This document shows positions 1 to 14,100 of a stretch of DNA of 64,000 nucleotides, one piece after another. The notes below the pieces were generated by a model. That model worked only from the letters and a program-made list of their open reading frames with translations, was not told the origin of the DNA and searched no databases. Source of the stretch: Istiophorus platypterus. Taxonomy: Eukaryota > Chordata > Actinopteri > Istiophoriformes > Istiophoridae. The stretch is taken from NCBI GenBank assembly GCA_016859345.1, contig CM029123.1:2207501-2271500 (forward strand), read 5' to 3'. Within the stretch, counting starts at the first letter, position 1; each line of letters begins with the position of its first letter. A program made the position numbers and the translations under genes.

Positions 1-394
1 AAATGAGGTCTCTTCATATTGTAGTCAATGTTCTGTTGACCCAATCGTCCACCCTGAATCTCCTTTTTACACAGACTTTGCTGCTCTATAATAACACCTG
101 ACTCCCTCCTTTGCTCCTGTAATAATTATTATGGCTGCTAAGGACATTTTCAGTGAAGTAGAATAATCTACTTTCTCTGAAATAATAACTGAATAATCTA
201 ACTTCACTGAAATTATGACACTGAAATTGAAAAACAATTAAATTTCATAAAATAATTGTGAAATAAAGTGGTAGAAACATAATAGCATCATTTTCAAGCC
301 GAGAGGGCCTGTGGATTAAATTGATATTTTAATAATAACTAGGAAATAATGACCACCCATTTAAAAAAATATATATTTTTTTTGCAATAAAATA

Positions 395-667
395 TCAAAT
401 AGAATTTGGGTTTTTAAGACATTCATTAATCCATTTTATTTTAAATATCTTATTTAAAGCAATAAAATTTAATAATTCAAGACCACCTTCTTTTCTGGAC
501 CCTGAAAATATCCTTTTGTTGATTTCCTCAGATGTTGAGTCTGGGACAAACACTGATAGAGCAGAATAAATAAATCCTGAAATACCTTCAGCCTTATTTA
601 AGAGAACTCGACCAAAATAGATAGGGATTGATGTTTTCCGTCTTTTTAAGTCTAGAAAAAAAGCCAA
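395..667 (-). mobile_element. L1-like LINE reverse transcriptase, C-terminal fragment
   Basis: The minus strand reads GRVLLNKAEGISGFIYSALS, then a KEGGLELLNF segment and FKIKWINECLKNPNS. This is the pattern of the region after the reverse transcriptase core in L1/Tx1-type fish retrotransposons (gRvlL.KaegiS...yP.lsl..P, then kGGLgll.f...). The frame breaks on both sides, so it is a short dead fragment in an intron. Confidence 0.65.
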
Positions 668-1600
668 GTTTTTGTCTAGTTAAAAAATGTTTAATTAGCT
701 TACATCTATACAAAAATATCTGACAGATTGTTTCTGCTATCTTTGTAGACACATTGTAAATTGCAAAAGTGCAACAACATTATAAATTTTAGGTGATGGT
801 TGTTTATATGCCATGAGGTCTATAGTCACATACCTTGGAACAGATTTACAGGTGGCCCTGTCTCGGGCTTTTTATCCAATGGACAGCATGAATGTGAATG
901 AATCAGCTTAACTGTAAACTTGTTTTAGCTTAGTGCAAACCAACTTATTTTTCTAGCCATTAAGCTTTAAAATACCCGACACTCAAACGGTAAGGCACAT
1001 CACTGTTTTCCAAGTCAGACCATAGGAATAAAATAAGACTGAGAGTCAGACAGTTAAGGAAATGTCCAGGTTGGTCCAATGGAAAATGGTCAGCCCTGGA
1101 TTTAATGATGAGAATGTTTTTGCACAGAGGAGGGAAAGTAAATGTCACCTGGTTTAAGATAAAACAGTTCATCCTTATGTCTTGTTTGTTGTTTTATATT
1201 GTGTAGCAGACTGTATGATAAATGTTTGGTGAATATCATGTCCTATATAATCTTATGAGATCTCAGTGTGGCACTCAGGACCTGTCAGTCATAATTAAGC
1301 TTGACACATGAGATAGTGTTGGTTTGCTGTGATGTAATGTAATCTGTTCCTTTTCTGCATGCTCTAAAGAGTTAACTTCATAGTTATCAGCAGTGGTTGT
1401 TAAGTAAATATGGACAGTAGAAATTGTTTTAGCAGGATAACCACCTTGAATAAAGCTAATACTATAGCTATGGTACAGACTGTGCAAGAGTGCATGGCAG
1501 TGCAAAGAATGCTAAAATAAATATTGTATGAACAATAGGTTTTTCCAAAGGTGGTTTAATGCACAGTTCAGCTTGTACAGCAAATTTTGCAGACATACCT

Positions 1601-1874
1601 GTGGTAGGTGGTAGAGCGGTCACCCACCAACCAGAAGGCTGGTGGTTCAATCCCCAGCTCCTCCAGTCCACATGTCAAAGTGTCCTTGGGCAAGATACTG
1701 AACCCCAAAACTGCCCCTGATGCTTGTGTGATCGGTGCGTGCTTGCACTTGCACAACAATGTAGAAACATGTGCTGTGTGAATGTGTGCTAATGGGTGCA
1801 TGTGACAGTAGTGTAAAAGCGCTTTGAGTGGTCAAAAAGACTAGAAAACAGCTATATAATTACAGTACATTTAC
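1601..1874 (+). mobile_element. tRNA-derived SINE (fish type)
   Basis: An A-box-like sequence (1609-1619, TGGTAGAGCGG) and a B box (1644-1654, GGTTCAATCCC) form an RNA polymerase III promoter. They are followed by the body typical of percomorph SINEs (cttgggcaagatactgaacccc) and a tail with aaaagcgctttgagtggtc and a tatataattacagtacattt end. Related copies lie at 34225 (plus), 53258 (minus) and 59662 (minus). Confidence 0.82.
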
Positions 1875-2117
1875 ATATCATTTTACAGTCATGCAAAAAT
1901 ATCATCATAATATTTTTGCTTTTGTCTTCTTTTATGAATTATGGATTTTCATTTATTTCCCCTAATCCTACATGATCTGCTACAGCTAAAGAACTGCAGC
2001 AGGATCATACACATGAGATGGCTGCCCCTTAATGCTTCTATCCCTTCTCTGGTTAAAAGTGGCTATGACTATAAGGAGTGGTGCTCTTAAAGTCTTACTT
2101 TGTGTTGATGTTCACAG

Positions 2118-2198
2118 GGTAACCTGAGTGAACTGGGGAAGCTTCTGATGCAGGGATCCTTCAATGTGTGGACTGACCACAAGAAAGGCCACAGCAAG
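2118..2198 (+). CDS. mcf2l: mcf2l exon: start of PH domain
   Basis: 81 nt, 27 codons, phase 0 at both ends. Acceptor ttcacag, donor AAG|GTACAA. It encodes GNLSELGKLLMQGSFNVWTD followed by HKKGHSK. This is the DH-PH junction and first PH strand (LLMQGSF.VWTDHKKGH is the MCF2/MCF2L signature). The PH domain of Dbl proteins packs against the DH domain and binds phosphoinositides and the GTPase. The phase joins directly to the exon at 3275. Confidence 0.93.
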
Positions 2199-5100
2199 GT
2201 ACAACCCCACACTGTAATAGATAGGATTACTGTCCCCACATCATCAAAGGTGTTGATTAAAACTTAAAAATGCCATACCTTTCATTTTAACATCAGTTAT
2301 CAGAACAGCTTTAAAGATACATTAATGTCAAAATACTCTCAAAGATAAAACAATGTTGTTCGTTTGGCAAAAAGCAAGTCTATGCCGATATTTCAGTCTT
2401 GGATTTATTGCTATAATGTTTTGTTTTGGATGAAGATTTGTAGAGGATATACTCCAGCTTTAGCCTCTTTCCCTGTTAAACAGGATTGTGTTATCTTTGA
2501 CATACCCAAGCATATGTGAACGTTTTTGATTCTTGTTATTCTGTTTTAAATTAAATAGTCTGTGAGTATGAATGCATTAAAGAATATTATTTAACAGACT
2601 TTTGAAATTTCTGAGGTTGTTTATCCCATCACAATAACAGAATTCAGACCTTTTCATTTATTATAACAGCTAACAAAATTTAAGTTGCATTTTTATGGCC
2701 TGGGTATTACATTTGTTGAATAAATGAATAAATCTAAAGTTTATTTGCAGATTTATTTGAAAAGTCTCTGGCAATACTTATAACTGTGAGTAAGCTGCAG
2801 GGTTGTGAATTTGTTAGTTGGAAGGAAAATATGAGTTGTTTTAAATGTGTTTAAGATTAATATAAAATCAATGGTATAGTTGTAGATTTTTTATATAGCT
2901 ATCAAAGAAAGAACAAAGCAAACCACTAATCAAAGCACAGACAAATTTTCTCAGAAGTGTCTACATAAACTAGGATGAGGTTGCTGCAAATGGAGCTTAA
3001 GATTGCTAGCTTTTGCAGTTGATGCTGATGAAAGGACAGAAAGTCTGCTGTCAAACAGTTATCCTTTTTCAACAATGGAATAATTTGCAAGAAAAGGGAA
3101 GTGCAGGATGCAAGAGGGAGAAATATGATATTATTGGAGAATCATTTAACAGAATCTATCATCGACTCAGTTGATTACAATCAAGATACCAAACTTTACA
3201 ATTATACATGCAGTCTGGACTAGACTAATATTTTGACAGGCATACAGACAACTGACTGACTTACCTGATTTCAGGTGAAGGACCTGGCCAGGTTTAAGCC
3301 CATGCAGAGGCACCTCTTCCTATATGACAAGATGCTACTGTTTTGTAAGAAGCGAGAGGAGACCACAGATGGACATGAAAAGACCCCATCCTACAGTTTC
3401 AAACACTCACTCAAGGTCAGATATAACATCAGCCATCACCATATGCCTTCACACATCACCCTTCTTTTGTTTTGTTTTCAATACTACCTGGTGTGTGCAA
3501 AGTGATACACACTTTAATCGGAATTTTTATAAAAGCAACAGCGAAAGTAAAATATATTCTCCTATACTCCTATCTGCAAGGGTGTCTGCAGGTCAAGATG
3601 TATTCATTTAAACTTGAACCTGTTAATTAAAGGTTCTCTGTCAAGCTATTGACTTCTATTAATGCTATGGAGCTAATTGTCTATAATTGGGGCCCTATAT
3701 TTGCAGGTGAATGCACATGCATGCATGCATGCACATGTTAAACATAATACAGTAGCTTAACAGTATTCTACTGATCTGGATGGAAACAATACTAAATTTA
3801 ACATATTTAAAATGCAGCTTTACAAATATTGTATGATGAAGGATTCTTTCATGCAATCAACACATTCTTTCAAGAGAAGGATATAGGATATAGTGCATTT
3901 TGGTGAGTAACCCTGAATATAAACATAAATCCACAAGGCATCTTAAAAAAAAAAAAAAACATTCCAAAGATTTAGTTGACAAAAAACATTTTAGATATAG
4001 TTAACTATTCATTGCAGTGGGAAAGGATACCACAAGTGGTTGTATATTTATTTATTCATTTATTTATCATACTTACTGTAATTAAAGCAATGAGGTACTT
4101 TACAGAAGAAAGCATAAAAGCAGCACATACAAAATGAAATAAACAAATAATTAACTGATTGTTTTTTCTTTTGCTCATTTTCAGGCAGTGGAACTGGCAG
4201 TAAACACAATACTGATATAATATTACTGTAAAAAGTCGGTATGATGTATGTGTTAGCAAACAGTTGCCTATATAGAGATCCAGTGAACACAGAGCAACAT
4301 CAAGGGTAGTGTGAAGTGAAGTCATCTTTTGGACCAACTGATGAATGTTCAGTATTTACTAAGTACAATCCACCCCAGAGTGAAACATACGTATCCCAAG
4401 TTTCTAAAAGTATTGGCAGCTCTGGCTTAGAACTCTAAACACACTCTCCTTTGAACTTTGGTCTCCACTAACTCCTAAATAAAGCTCAGCACCCGTGTCG
4501 ATGTTGTTTGCCTTCATTTGAACTCCCTTACATTGCAAAACTTCAATATGATTCACCAACCTGATGTAAACTATGTATTCTGAAGCCAGCATAATCAAAT
4601 AATGACATTTAAAACAGTTTTCGTTAACCATGCTAGACTTTTTTTGGGACTGCCAGGCAAAGCCTAGGAGACTACTGGGTTTCCACCTTAACATCCATAG
4701 TATCAAACCAAAGAGTCTAGAAATAAGGTTCCTTCTTACAGATTCAAACAGATGTTGAATTAAAACTCACCATCAGCACTGCTTGTTAGGTTTTACTTGT
4801 CTTGGAGCCAGAATGCAAAACACACTGTTAGAGACAGCAGTTGCGTAACAAAGGATATTATTGTAAGGAGTTGTGATAGTGTTCAGAAATCTAGAAGTCA
4901 GGAGATTATTGTTTAAGGAGTTGTTGAGTGAGGCATAGGAGTGGGGATAGGTATTGATGATGAACCAAAGGAAGAACTGAGAAGGAGCGTGTGTGATGGT
5001 TCCAAGGATGACTGGAAATGAGGTGTGAGCAGAGCATGCCTCTAAATGGGAGCAGGCTGGAGGCTGGTTTTTACATGACCACATGGAAACAAGAATTTAG

Positions 5101-8100
5101 AGAAGATCAAAAAAAAAAAACACACAGGTAGCAAGATACTAAATTTGGCCTTAGTAATTTACCAAAGAGGTGACTGAATGATCTTGTGTAGATTTGAAAG
5201 ATGAGCTGGGCTTGTATATAGAAGTAGCTGAGGAAGTTAAAGAATGGTCTGGAAGCAGCTATGCAGGTGAGTTGGCGAAAGTGGGACCAATGTAGCCACG
5301 TCTAGCGCCTTAAAGGGAGATAACACAAAGACAGGCACAAAATCAAACAGAAAGAGCAAACAACCTGAGGACATACAGACATATAAGGAAGGGAAAGCAC
5401 AGGGAGAACACAGGGAAAACAGTCTACCCATAACACTGTTAAATATACCAGGGTTTAACATCTACAGGTGCTGCATATCTTGTCACCCAGGTGCTCTTGT
5501 AATGGACAGTAGTAACGCCATCCCACAGCTGCTACACCATCTTTTATCTGTCTGGACTGTTGTGGTGCATGCGGGCTCTAACAGCCTTAAACTACAGCAG
5601 TTCGAAAAGCCTAAAAAGATTTTGATTGCTTCATTGACAGTATTCTGATTACTAACAGGCAGTGCATAATCTCAGGTCCAATACCTTCCCTTAACTTTGG
5701 CACTGTAAAGTTCTATTGGGTAAAGCAACTACACATCTGGCTTAAAGACTACAGAGGCATCCCCCTTCTGGACAATTTCACCACCTTCTACAATTGGTCG
5801 GACCATTTCAAACATAATTACCTTCCATCTAAACAGGCTGGTTCCTGTGTTTAAACATTGAATATTGAACTTACTCTGCTTTTCTGTAAGGCATTCACCA
5901 TATGACAGTTTGGATCTTACAAACTCCTCTTGTTATACAAATGCCACTAGGTCCAGCTGCAACAAGGTAGACCCAACTTTTTCCCAACAAAATAATGTAA
6001 ATGATAAACCTTAGCCTACACCATAGCCTATATTGCAACCTAAGCAACAGTTAATGCTGCAGCCTGCAGTCAGATGCTCACCTCCCAAAAAAATGTAATT
6101 ACACATCAATGTGGTACAGAACACAAGAACTGATTGGTTGGCCTGGTAGCATCGCATTTCCTGCTACATATTTTCGTCTTCTCAGTCTTTGCTGCCATCT
6201 TCAAATTCGACACAACCAAACTAACAGACATGGACTGAGTCGAGGAGAGATTGATCGAGGAAGTCAGAAAGTGGACTCGATGCAGAATCATAGCTTACGC
6301 TTGAGGCTGTAAGAAAAAGAAAGATTTAAGTTTCATTGAATTGAATATTAGGAGTATTATTCAGCATGAGAAACTGGATCAGCTTAAAATACGATAATTC
6401 AAAAGAATCCTGATATTATCAACCTGTGGGCAATATGGTCAAAATTGTTTAAGTGACTCTGAGGTTTCCTTGGATGATTATAACCTTTTTAGAATGGATA
6501 GAATTTCCAGAAACTGAACTCCTCTGATTATCCATAAATCAGAAAATTTTAATCTCACAAAGTTAGTTACTGATCTACTAGGCCAAACTTAAAAGACTGT
6601 CCTTTAATTGATTTATTTTTAACGAAAAGAAATGAATGAATTTCTCAATTTGGAGTACTTGAGGTTGGTTTAAGTGATTATTGTCTGAAGCTGAAGAAAG
6701 ACATACGTGAAAAAAATCAGGTAGTGATTAGTAGGAATGCAAAACATTTTGTTGAACAAGCATTCCTGTCTGATTCTTATGAATGTGACATTAATTTTAC
6801 TGCTAAAATCACTGATATGGACTTAGCTCTTGAAACTTTTTGTAAGCCTGTTAACCTTGTAGTCAACAAGTATGCACAATTTAAAAAAAAAAAAAGTCAT
6901 AGGGTATAGAATAGTTCAAGTCCCTGGTTCTCAGCTGAAATCTTGTCATTGCTGAAAGAGAGAAAAAGGCTTGGCTTTAGCCAAATCACTAGCTTACAAA
7001 TGCACATTTGCAAAAAAGGCTAAATGAAACTATTATTTGCTTTTAATTCCTAATTCATATTGAAATTCAGCAAAATTCTGGAAGGAAGTTAATTCTCTTA
7101 ATCAAAAGTCTTCAATATAATTTCCTCCTCTCCCGCTCCATTCAGCTAAAGGATCTTTAATATCGGATTATATAGTGATTTGTATTTCTTTTACTAAATG
7201 TTTTCTATTTGCTGGCAACCTCTATGAAGAAACTTATACTGAACCACCTCTCCCCAGTATTGATCCAAACCCTCAGGTTATTCCAAGGCCATGCTTTACG
7301 CTACAACTCCTCTCCTGTAGTTACATGGACAATCCCTAGATTTGAAATATTCAGTTGGCAAGGATAACCTTGGACCTTACTTTTTGAACCTTGCCACCCA
7401 AATTGAAATTAGCTACATGACATATATTTTTAACCTTTCACTCTTATCTGGTACAGTTTTGACATTTTGGAAGGCTGCATATGTGACTCCATTATACAAA
7501 AGAACAGAAACAGCTACGGTGTTCAATTATAGCCCTATCTCTAAATTCACAAAAATAGTGGAATTGCTAGTATGTGACCACCTTAAATCATCCTTTTCAG
7601 GATATTCTATTTTAAGGACATATAAATCTGGTTTTAGAGATGCTGAATACTGTTACTGCTTCAAGTCCTGTTTTAAATGACATTATTTTAACTTTGAATA
7701 ATAGACAGTATGCAGCTCTTTTTTTTCCCTTTCAAAGGCATTTTATACAGCTGATCATGCATTACTCTTAAAAAAATAAATTAGTAATTTTGGTTAAATA
7801 AAGTGGTGTATAATTGGTTCCAGAGTTACCTCATGGACAGACAGTAGAAAGAGGCAATAGGAATATCTGAATTTGTTTATCTTAGAAAAGGTGTTCCACA
7901 AGAGTCAGTCCTGTTCTTTTCTGTTTACTCTTTATATAAATTATGTAACTGAATGTCATATTCATCTTTATGCTGATGATACTGATTTGTATTACATTGC
8001 TGATAATGTAGACTTCTGTAGAATCTATCCAGCACTTCTTTGCTGATTTAAAATTGAACTTTATAAACACAAGTTACTTTGTCGATAACCTTAAGTTAAT

Positions 8101-11100
8101 CAGACAAAACTAAATTCATGTTTTTTCTTCCAGAGCCCAAAATATTAATCACCATTAAAAGTGGCACAAATACTGAAAGAGTCATGACATACAAATACCT
8201 TTGTATTTGGATTGATAAAAAGATATCTTTCAAAAATATTGGTGTCAAATTTGGTAGATAAACTAAGGCATCACGCATCCTGTACAAAAAAGTTGGATGG
8301 TCCTCTCTTTCTGAGAGGTATGATTTGCATACATATCTTTTTATTTACAAGGTCCTCATCGGAAATCAGCCCTCATATATTATCCTCAATGCTAGTTTAG
8401 TCCAAATGACCACATTTAAATAGGACTAATGACTGGCTCAAACTCCATGTCCCTCAAGTTCACATGGAGCTTTGAAGGTCAGCTTTTGGCTTCTTCTCAC
8501 CTTTCACCTAAAAATCCCCACTAAACACTTAAAAAATTAATTCAACGGTAACTCTTGGTCATCTTAAATCCATGGCCTCAAACTTTTAACTTCTGTTTGT
8601 ACCTTCTTAAATCGATTTTGTTGTTACATTATTTATCAGTTGTATCTTTATGTTTGTTTTAATTGATTGTTCTTCTTTCATCTTGTATCATATTATTATA
8701 TATTATTTTGTATCTGCTCATCATCATTTTAAATTAGAGCTTTGCCCTCAATGATATTCAAGTCTGAATGAAGATATAATCATAATAGGGAGAATAAGAA
8801 TAAAAATAAGAATAAGAAAAATATTGTTTTGTTTACATCAAGGGCAATATTAAATGAGTTAGAACATATTGGACTGGATGTTTCCCTCTAACCACAACTG
8901 TCATTTTTAATTTTTGGAGTGCATCCCCCACCTTTATGAAATGTTGTGTATTTTATGAATAATCACACAGTTTGTTCAGGGTGCAGGACAAAGCAGTTAT
9001 CTTGTTAGGTGATTTGAATATTAACTGGCCTAATATATTAAACTGGAAAAATCTTTAAATATAACTAAGAGTGTTGTCCGACACAACCAATTATAGGCCT
9101 TACAAGAATAATCAGATCTTCTCACACTCGGATTGTCCTGATTTTTGGCAATAAGCCTCATTAAATGCCTTTGATATTGTTGTTGGACTGTCTGATCATA
9201 ATCTGTCTGATCATAATTCCCCCATAGCTGGAATAATTAAAAAGAAAAAATAGGTTAAAGAGTTTGAAGAAATTAATTTGACAAAGTTTCTCTCCATGGG
9301 CAGTGTAGAAGATGATATCAGTGTATTCATGAATGTTACTCACAATACACTCACAATAGGAAAGTGAAAATTAAATTTAACTAGCAAAACTTTCTTCCTT
9401 GGTTAAATGAGGACGTGTGGTCCTTTTGTGAGGATTGGTCTGAAGAACATCTTACTAACTTTGGTGAAGAATGGAGAAAATTTGTTGCTTCTGAAAACCT
9501 TTTAGACTTTTCCATAAAATTAAATATGGTGGAAAATAGTCTATGACAGAAATTAATGTTATATGGACTTAAGCTTTGCATTAAACTTGGCCTGACCTAA
9601 GGAATCCATTGGTACTTGATTTTTGAAAATTGAACTTGCTGTTCAAAAGTTATGAGCATAAATGTACCTCCAAACCTGACCCATTGGTGGCACTAGAGAG
9701 CTCAACGTGCAGACATGAAACTTGGTGGAAAGAACCAGGAGACTGTCCCCAATCAGTGTGCTAAATTTCTAGGGGCTGCCATATATTCTGATGGCATAAG
9801 AAGAAAAAGATGAATGAGAAAAGGTAGAAACACTAAGAATGCCTATACAGCTTTGCTGCTTTGCGCCAAAAAAGAAAAAGCTCAACATAGCTGCAGAAGT
9901 GGGATAAAATTCTTTGTGGGTCTGTCTTAACAAGTGACTCCTTCAACTTTATACCATCATTTTGTTCAAATCTAACAAACTTTACACTACCTGCTTGGCA
10001 CCAAATGAAAAACAGGCAAATTTAGGAACAAAATGGTGAAGTAAGTCAAACAATTAGTAGTTAAAAAGACATATTTTTTCTTAGGACTGAAAGCACAGTG
10101 AATGAAAATACAAGTTCTTATGAATGCTACTATTTCTCTGTGTCTGTTGGATGTGTAAATATGCAACTGTCAACTAACACTTTAGCCTCAACAACTTTGT
10201 AAAGTTGTCAGCAATGTGTTCAGCTTGTTTAACTGCCTCCAAGTGGCCAAATAAAAGTATCATGAAGGAAAGATGATTCTCATATGCATCAACATAAAAA
10301 CAAAAACAGGAACAGTACAAGCTGTTGCTTATGCTATGTAAACAAATGTTGGTGTTTTTTGACCAGCTGTGGATTGCTGTAATTTTTCCATATAAACCCT
10401 TGGTTGAAACAGGTCAGGTTCCCATCCAAAAAAGTCTGCAAAAAACAAGTTCTAGTTCAAGTATGAAAGGCATTTAACTTCTCTTTTTGTTCAATATGAA
10501 AGCTTTGGATATAATGCTTTTATTTCTGTCTGCAGGGCTTACATGTATGTGGGCTGAGGACCCCATATTTGCTGAAACTTACATTACATGACCCAAAAGT
10601 GGAGCATGAACACTGATGAAATATAGATTAATGAAACTGCTAAATGATAATCAAAGCTCCTCAACACGCAACCAAGGCTACATGATACTAATTTTGGTGT
10701 AGTTCTTCTTTTTTCTCCAGATATCATGAAACAACTAAAACAATTTGTTTGTCACTCACATTTCATTCTGCCAATTAGTTCACGTGGTAATAAATAGAGG
10801 GAAAAAATCACGACCTATTTCTTCTTCCTTTGTCTAAGCGGCTCCCACGCTCCTAGTGTATTTAGTCCCAGTGTTTCCTTCCCTTTGTGCCAGTTCATCT
10901 TTGTTCCTTGTGACAAGCATTCCAGCAATCTCCCAATCTCCATGTTCTTGATTTTTGTTGGTTTTCCTAGTCTTGATCATGTCTTTTGCCCAGTCCTTTT
11001 GGAATCATCTGTTGTATCTGCCTTCCTTTGTAGTGACGTGTTCTCTGTAAATATGCAGATTTTTGTGAAGCCCTTAATTTTGTCCATACTTGATTCTCTT

Positions 11101-14100
11101 GTCCCTGCTTCTGTGCAAACTGTCATCTAGTCTCAAAGCAGACCAATTCAGAGGTACTGTTTGCCACAGAGTGAGGGTGCTCAATGAATTCTATATTAGC
11201 TACCAGTCCTTGATCAACAGCTAGGTGGGCCACCTCAATGATCAGATGCAACAGCAGATTGCCCACTTTGAGCCCCTGGATTCCACTGCCTCTGCTGCCA
11301 TCTCTCACTTCAATTCCTGCACTAGTGGTGTTCCTTACCTATTCGCACCAGAGAGAATTTTGGGTGAAAACACACGCTGCCGCCCTGGTACAATGTAGAC
11401 TGCACTTTGAGATGCAGGCAGCAGCCTTTTGCACTGAACCTGACCACTCAGGTGCGTGGTCGAGTGGAAGCCTGGGAAATGGCTCAGTGCTCCCAAAACT
11501 TCTCCATCTCCTACTCATTAGACCTTTTTACTAACACACTCACAAATTATTCATCTAGAACACCATAGGCTCCAGAGGTAGAACAAGCAATTATAGACTT
11601 GAGCCAGGGCCATAGTTTCTGACTAAGTAATCCAATTCCACACTGTGGCAGCAGACTATGGCTGGAACACTTACTCCCCATTCAGTGCCATTTGGATTCG
11701 GCTCTGGACCATCCTGCAGACCTGACTCCTTCATTGCCTTCACCATTAAGATTGACAATCACCTGAGAGAATTAGAAAAATAGAGAACATGAAAAACAGT
11801 GACTCCATTCCAGAGGTGGCACCCCTCCGGCAGCAGACTCCTTTCTGCTTTGACCAGTGCCCTCTGCAGTGCCATGACCATCTTACCCCAGAGGAATGAC
11901 ATTATTATCTTGGGGAGGGTTACTGCATTTATGGCTCCCAGTTAAGACACTTCATGGCATCGTGTCCAGGTTCGCCAGTGGAGAGGAGGGTGCTAGTGAG
12001 CCATATAATTTCCTCTGCATTCCCTTCTCGTCCTTTCATGTTGCATTAAACTCTTCTCATCTCTCACGGATGAAAACTCTGTGTACTGGAGTTTTGCAAG
12101 GAAATTGAAACTGCTATTTGTTCCCATGCCTAAACACGTAAAGCTATTCATTATACTCAACCCGTCACTATCCATAGGGACCATGGGCATAAGGAGCAAC
12201 TGTCTTTTCACCTGTTCAACTCTCCAATGCATCTTCACTTTCTGAGTCTCCACTGTCTCAAAATACACAATCCCAAGTACACTAGGTCACTGGAAAGGTA
12301 ACAGGTGGTGGTGTTCCTTAACCTGTTTATCTTCACTGTGTTCCCAGGAGCCTAACTGTCCCTCTGCTCCTGTGCAAAAGGCATTGGAGTCACCTGAATC
12401 CCAGTTGCTCCATGGATCTTTGGACTCAGATTTCCCAGATCTCTCCGAGGTCCATTCCTGTACCTGAGAGCTTTAGCAAGTCCTGAGCCTTGTCTCTACC
12501 CGTACCTCCTCTCCTAGAGGGTGCCTTTACACTTTGTCAGCTCCACTTCATTGAAAGCTGAAATTATCTGTCCATCCTCTTCACCTGCTGGTCTCTCCTT
12601 CATAAATAAGGTCAAGTCTCTCCACCCCTGTTTTGAATACCAAGGACTCAATGACATCTCTATTAAAATCCGATTCTCCCCTCCTTTTAATATCCTCTGC
12701 CTTTGAATTGTTACAAGGTACCAAGATCTGCTGAGAAAGACCTTAGGGGGATAAATGGAAGGCAGTATTTAACACACCCAATGGATACCATGAGAATCAT
12801 GTGATGCCTTTAGTTAATGCTTGGTTCTGCACCATGCTCCGTCAGTTTGTCTTTGTTTACCTGGACGATTTCCTCAGCTTCTCTCCAGGTGAACAAACCA
12901 GTACACAGCATGCCTACAATGTCTCCTAGATCCCCAGTTCTTTGTCAAGGCAGAAAAATGTGGGTTTCACATCCTAGCCAGTTTCATCTCTAGGTTTAAT
13001 TGTCTCTCCGATGGAAACAGCAAAAGTCAGTGCTGTGGCTACCCCACAGTTAACAAGAGGCAGCTTCAATGCTTGTTAAGGTTTGCCAAGGTTTGAAGAA
13101 ATTTCTTAGAAATTTCAGTACTTTTGTTGCTACTTTGCACCAAGTTTCAATGCCCCCCGCCCCCCCAAGGTGAAGCAAGCCTTCTATAAGCTAAGACAAG
13201 TTTCTCTTCTGATCCCATCCCCATGCTCCCTGAAGCTCATTCCCAGCTTGTGGTCGAGATAGATACTTCAGACATGGGCATTGGAGCTGTCCTCTCTCAA
13301 CACTACCCATAGGATTATAAACTGCATCCCTGTACCTACCTTAGCAGGACATTATCTGTCATGTCTTGTTCTGCCACTTAGGTCATGTTTTTTCCCTTTA
13401 GTATTTACCTTGTGTACTATTTTTTAATTTATTTTTGATGTCATTACTCTCCCTCTTGTTTCAGATTCACACTTCCTGCCCTCCTGTTTCCCACTTTTGT
13501 GATCATCTGCCTACACCCTAATGTGTTGCACATGTTGTCCACCCTTCTCCTAGTTTATTTAGTTACTGTGTTCCTTGTGACAAATGTTCCAGCCATCACC
13601 TTGTGTTAGTGTTCTTGGTTTTTGTTAGTTTGCCTAATCCTTTTGAATTGTTTGCATATTTATAACTGCTGACCTGCTCTCTAGTTTTGTGTTTTTTTTT
13701 CTAAAAAACTTATCTTTGTCATGCTTTTGAGTCCTGTTGTTTTTTGGTACCAGTTTTTCATAGCAGGCATTTTCTGGATATGTGAGATTGAGTGGCCAAC
13801 TTTTTTTCTTTTTTTCCCCAGGGCTCTCTAACAGATTAATCTGGAAATCTTAAATTTCCTTCAGTTTATGGGTGATCTTGGATTGTGTTAAGTGCTTTCA
13901 GTCATTACTGAAACACTTGAATTCATTACTTCATTTATCTTCATTTATTTTAAACAATTAAGGCTCGTCTCAAAGCCAGTTTCTGCTGCATATTATAGCA
14001 TCTCTGTCCTATTGTCTGTGCAGATGAGCGCTGTGGGTATCACAGAGAACGTCAAAGGAGACAACAAGAAGTTTGAGGTGTGGTACAATGGCAGAGAGGA

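Larger units (their letters stand above)
1..2117. other. intron or upstream flank of the first exon
   Basis: No coding exon is recognisable before 2118. The stretch is AT-rich and holds an L1-like fragment (395-667, minus) and a tRNA-derived SINE (about 1601-1874, plus). I looked for the end of a DH domain, which should precede the PH exons, and did not find it. It must lie left of the window. 668-1600 and 1875-2110 show nothing recognisable. Confidence 0.7.

Noticed and set aside
1601..1680. tRNA gene, from the A and B boxes
   Set aside because: The boxes belong to a longer SINE with its typical body and tail, and no cloverleaf acceptor stem is visible. The same holds at 34225.
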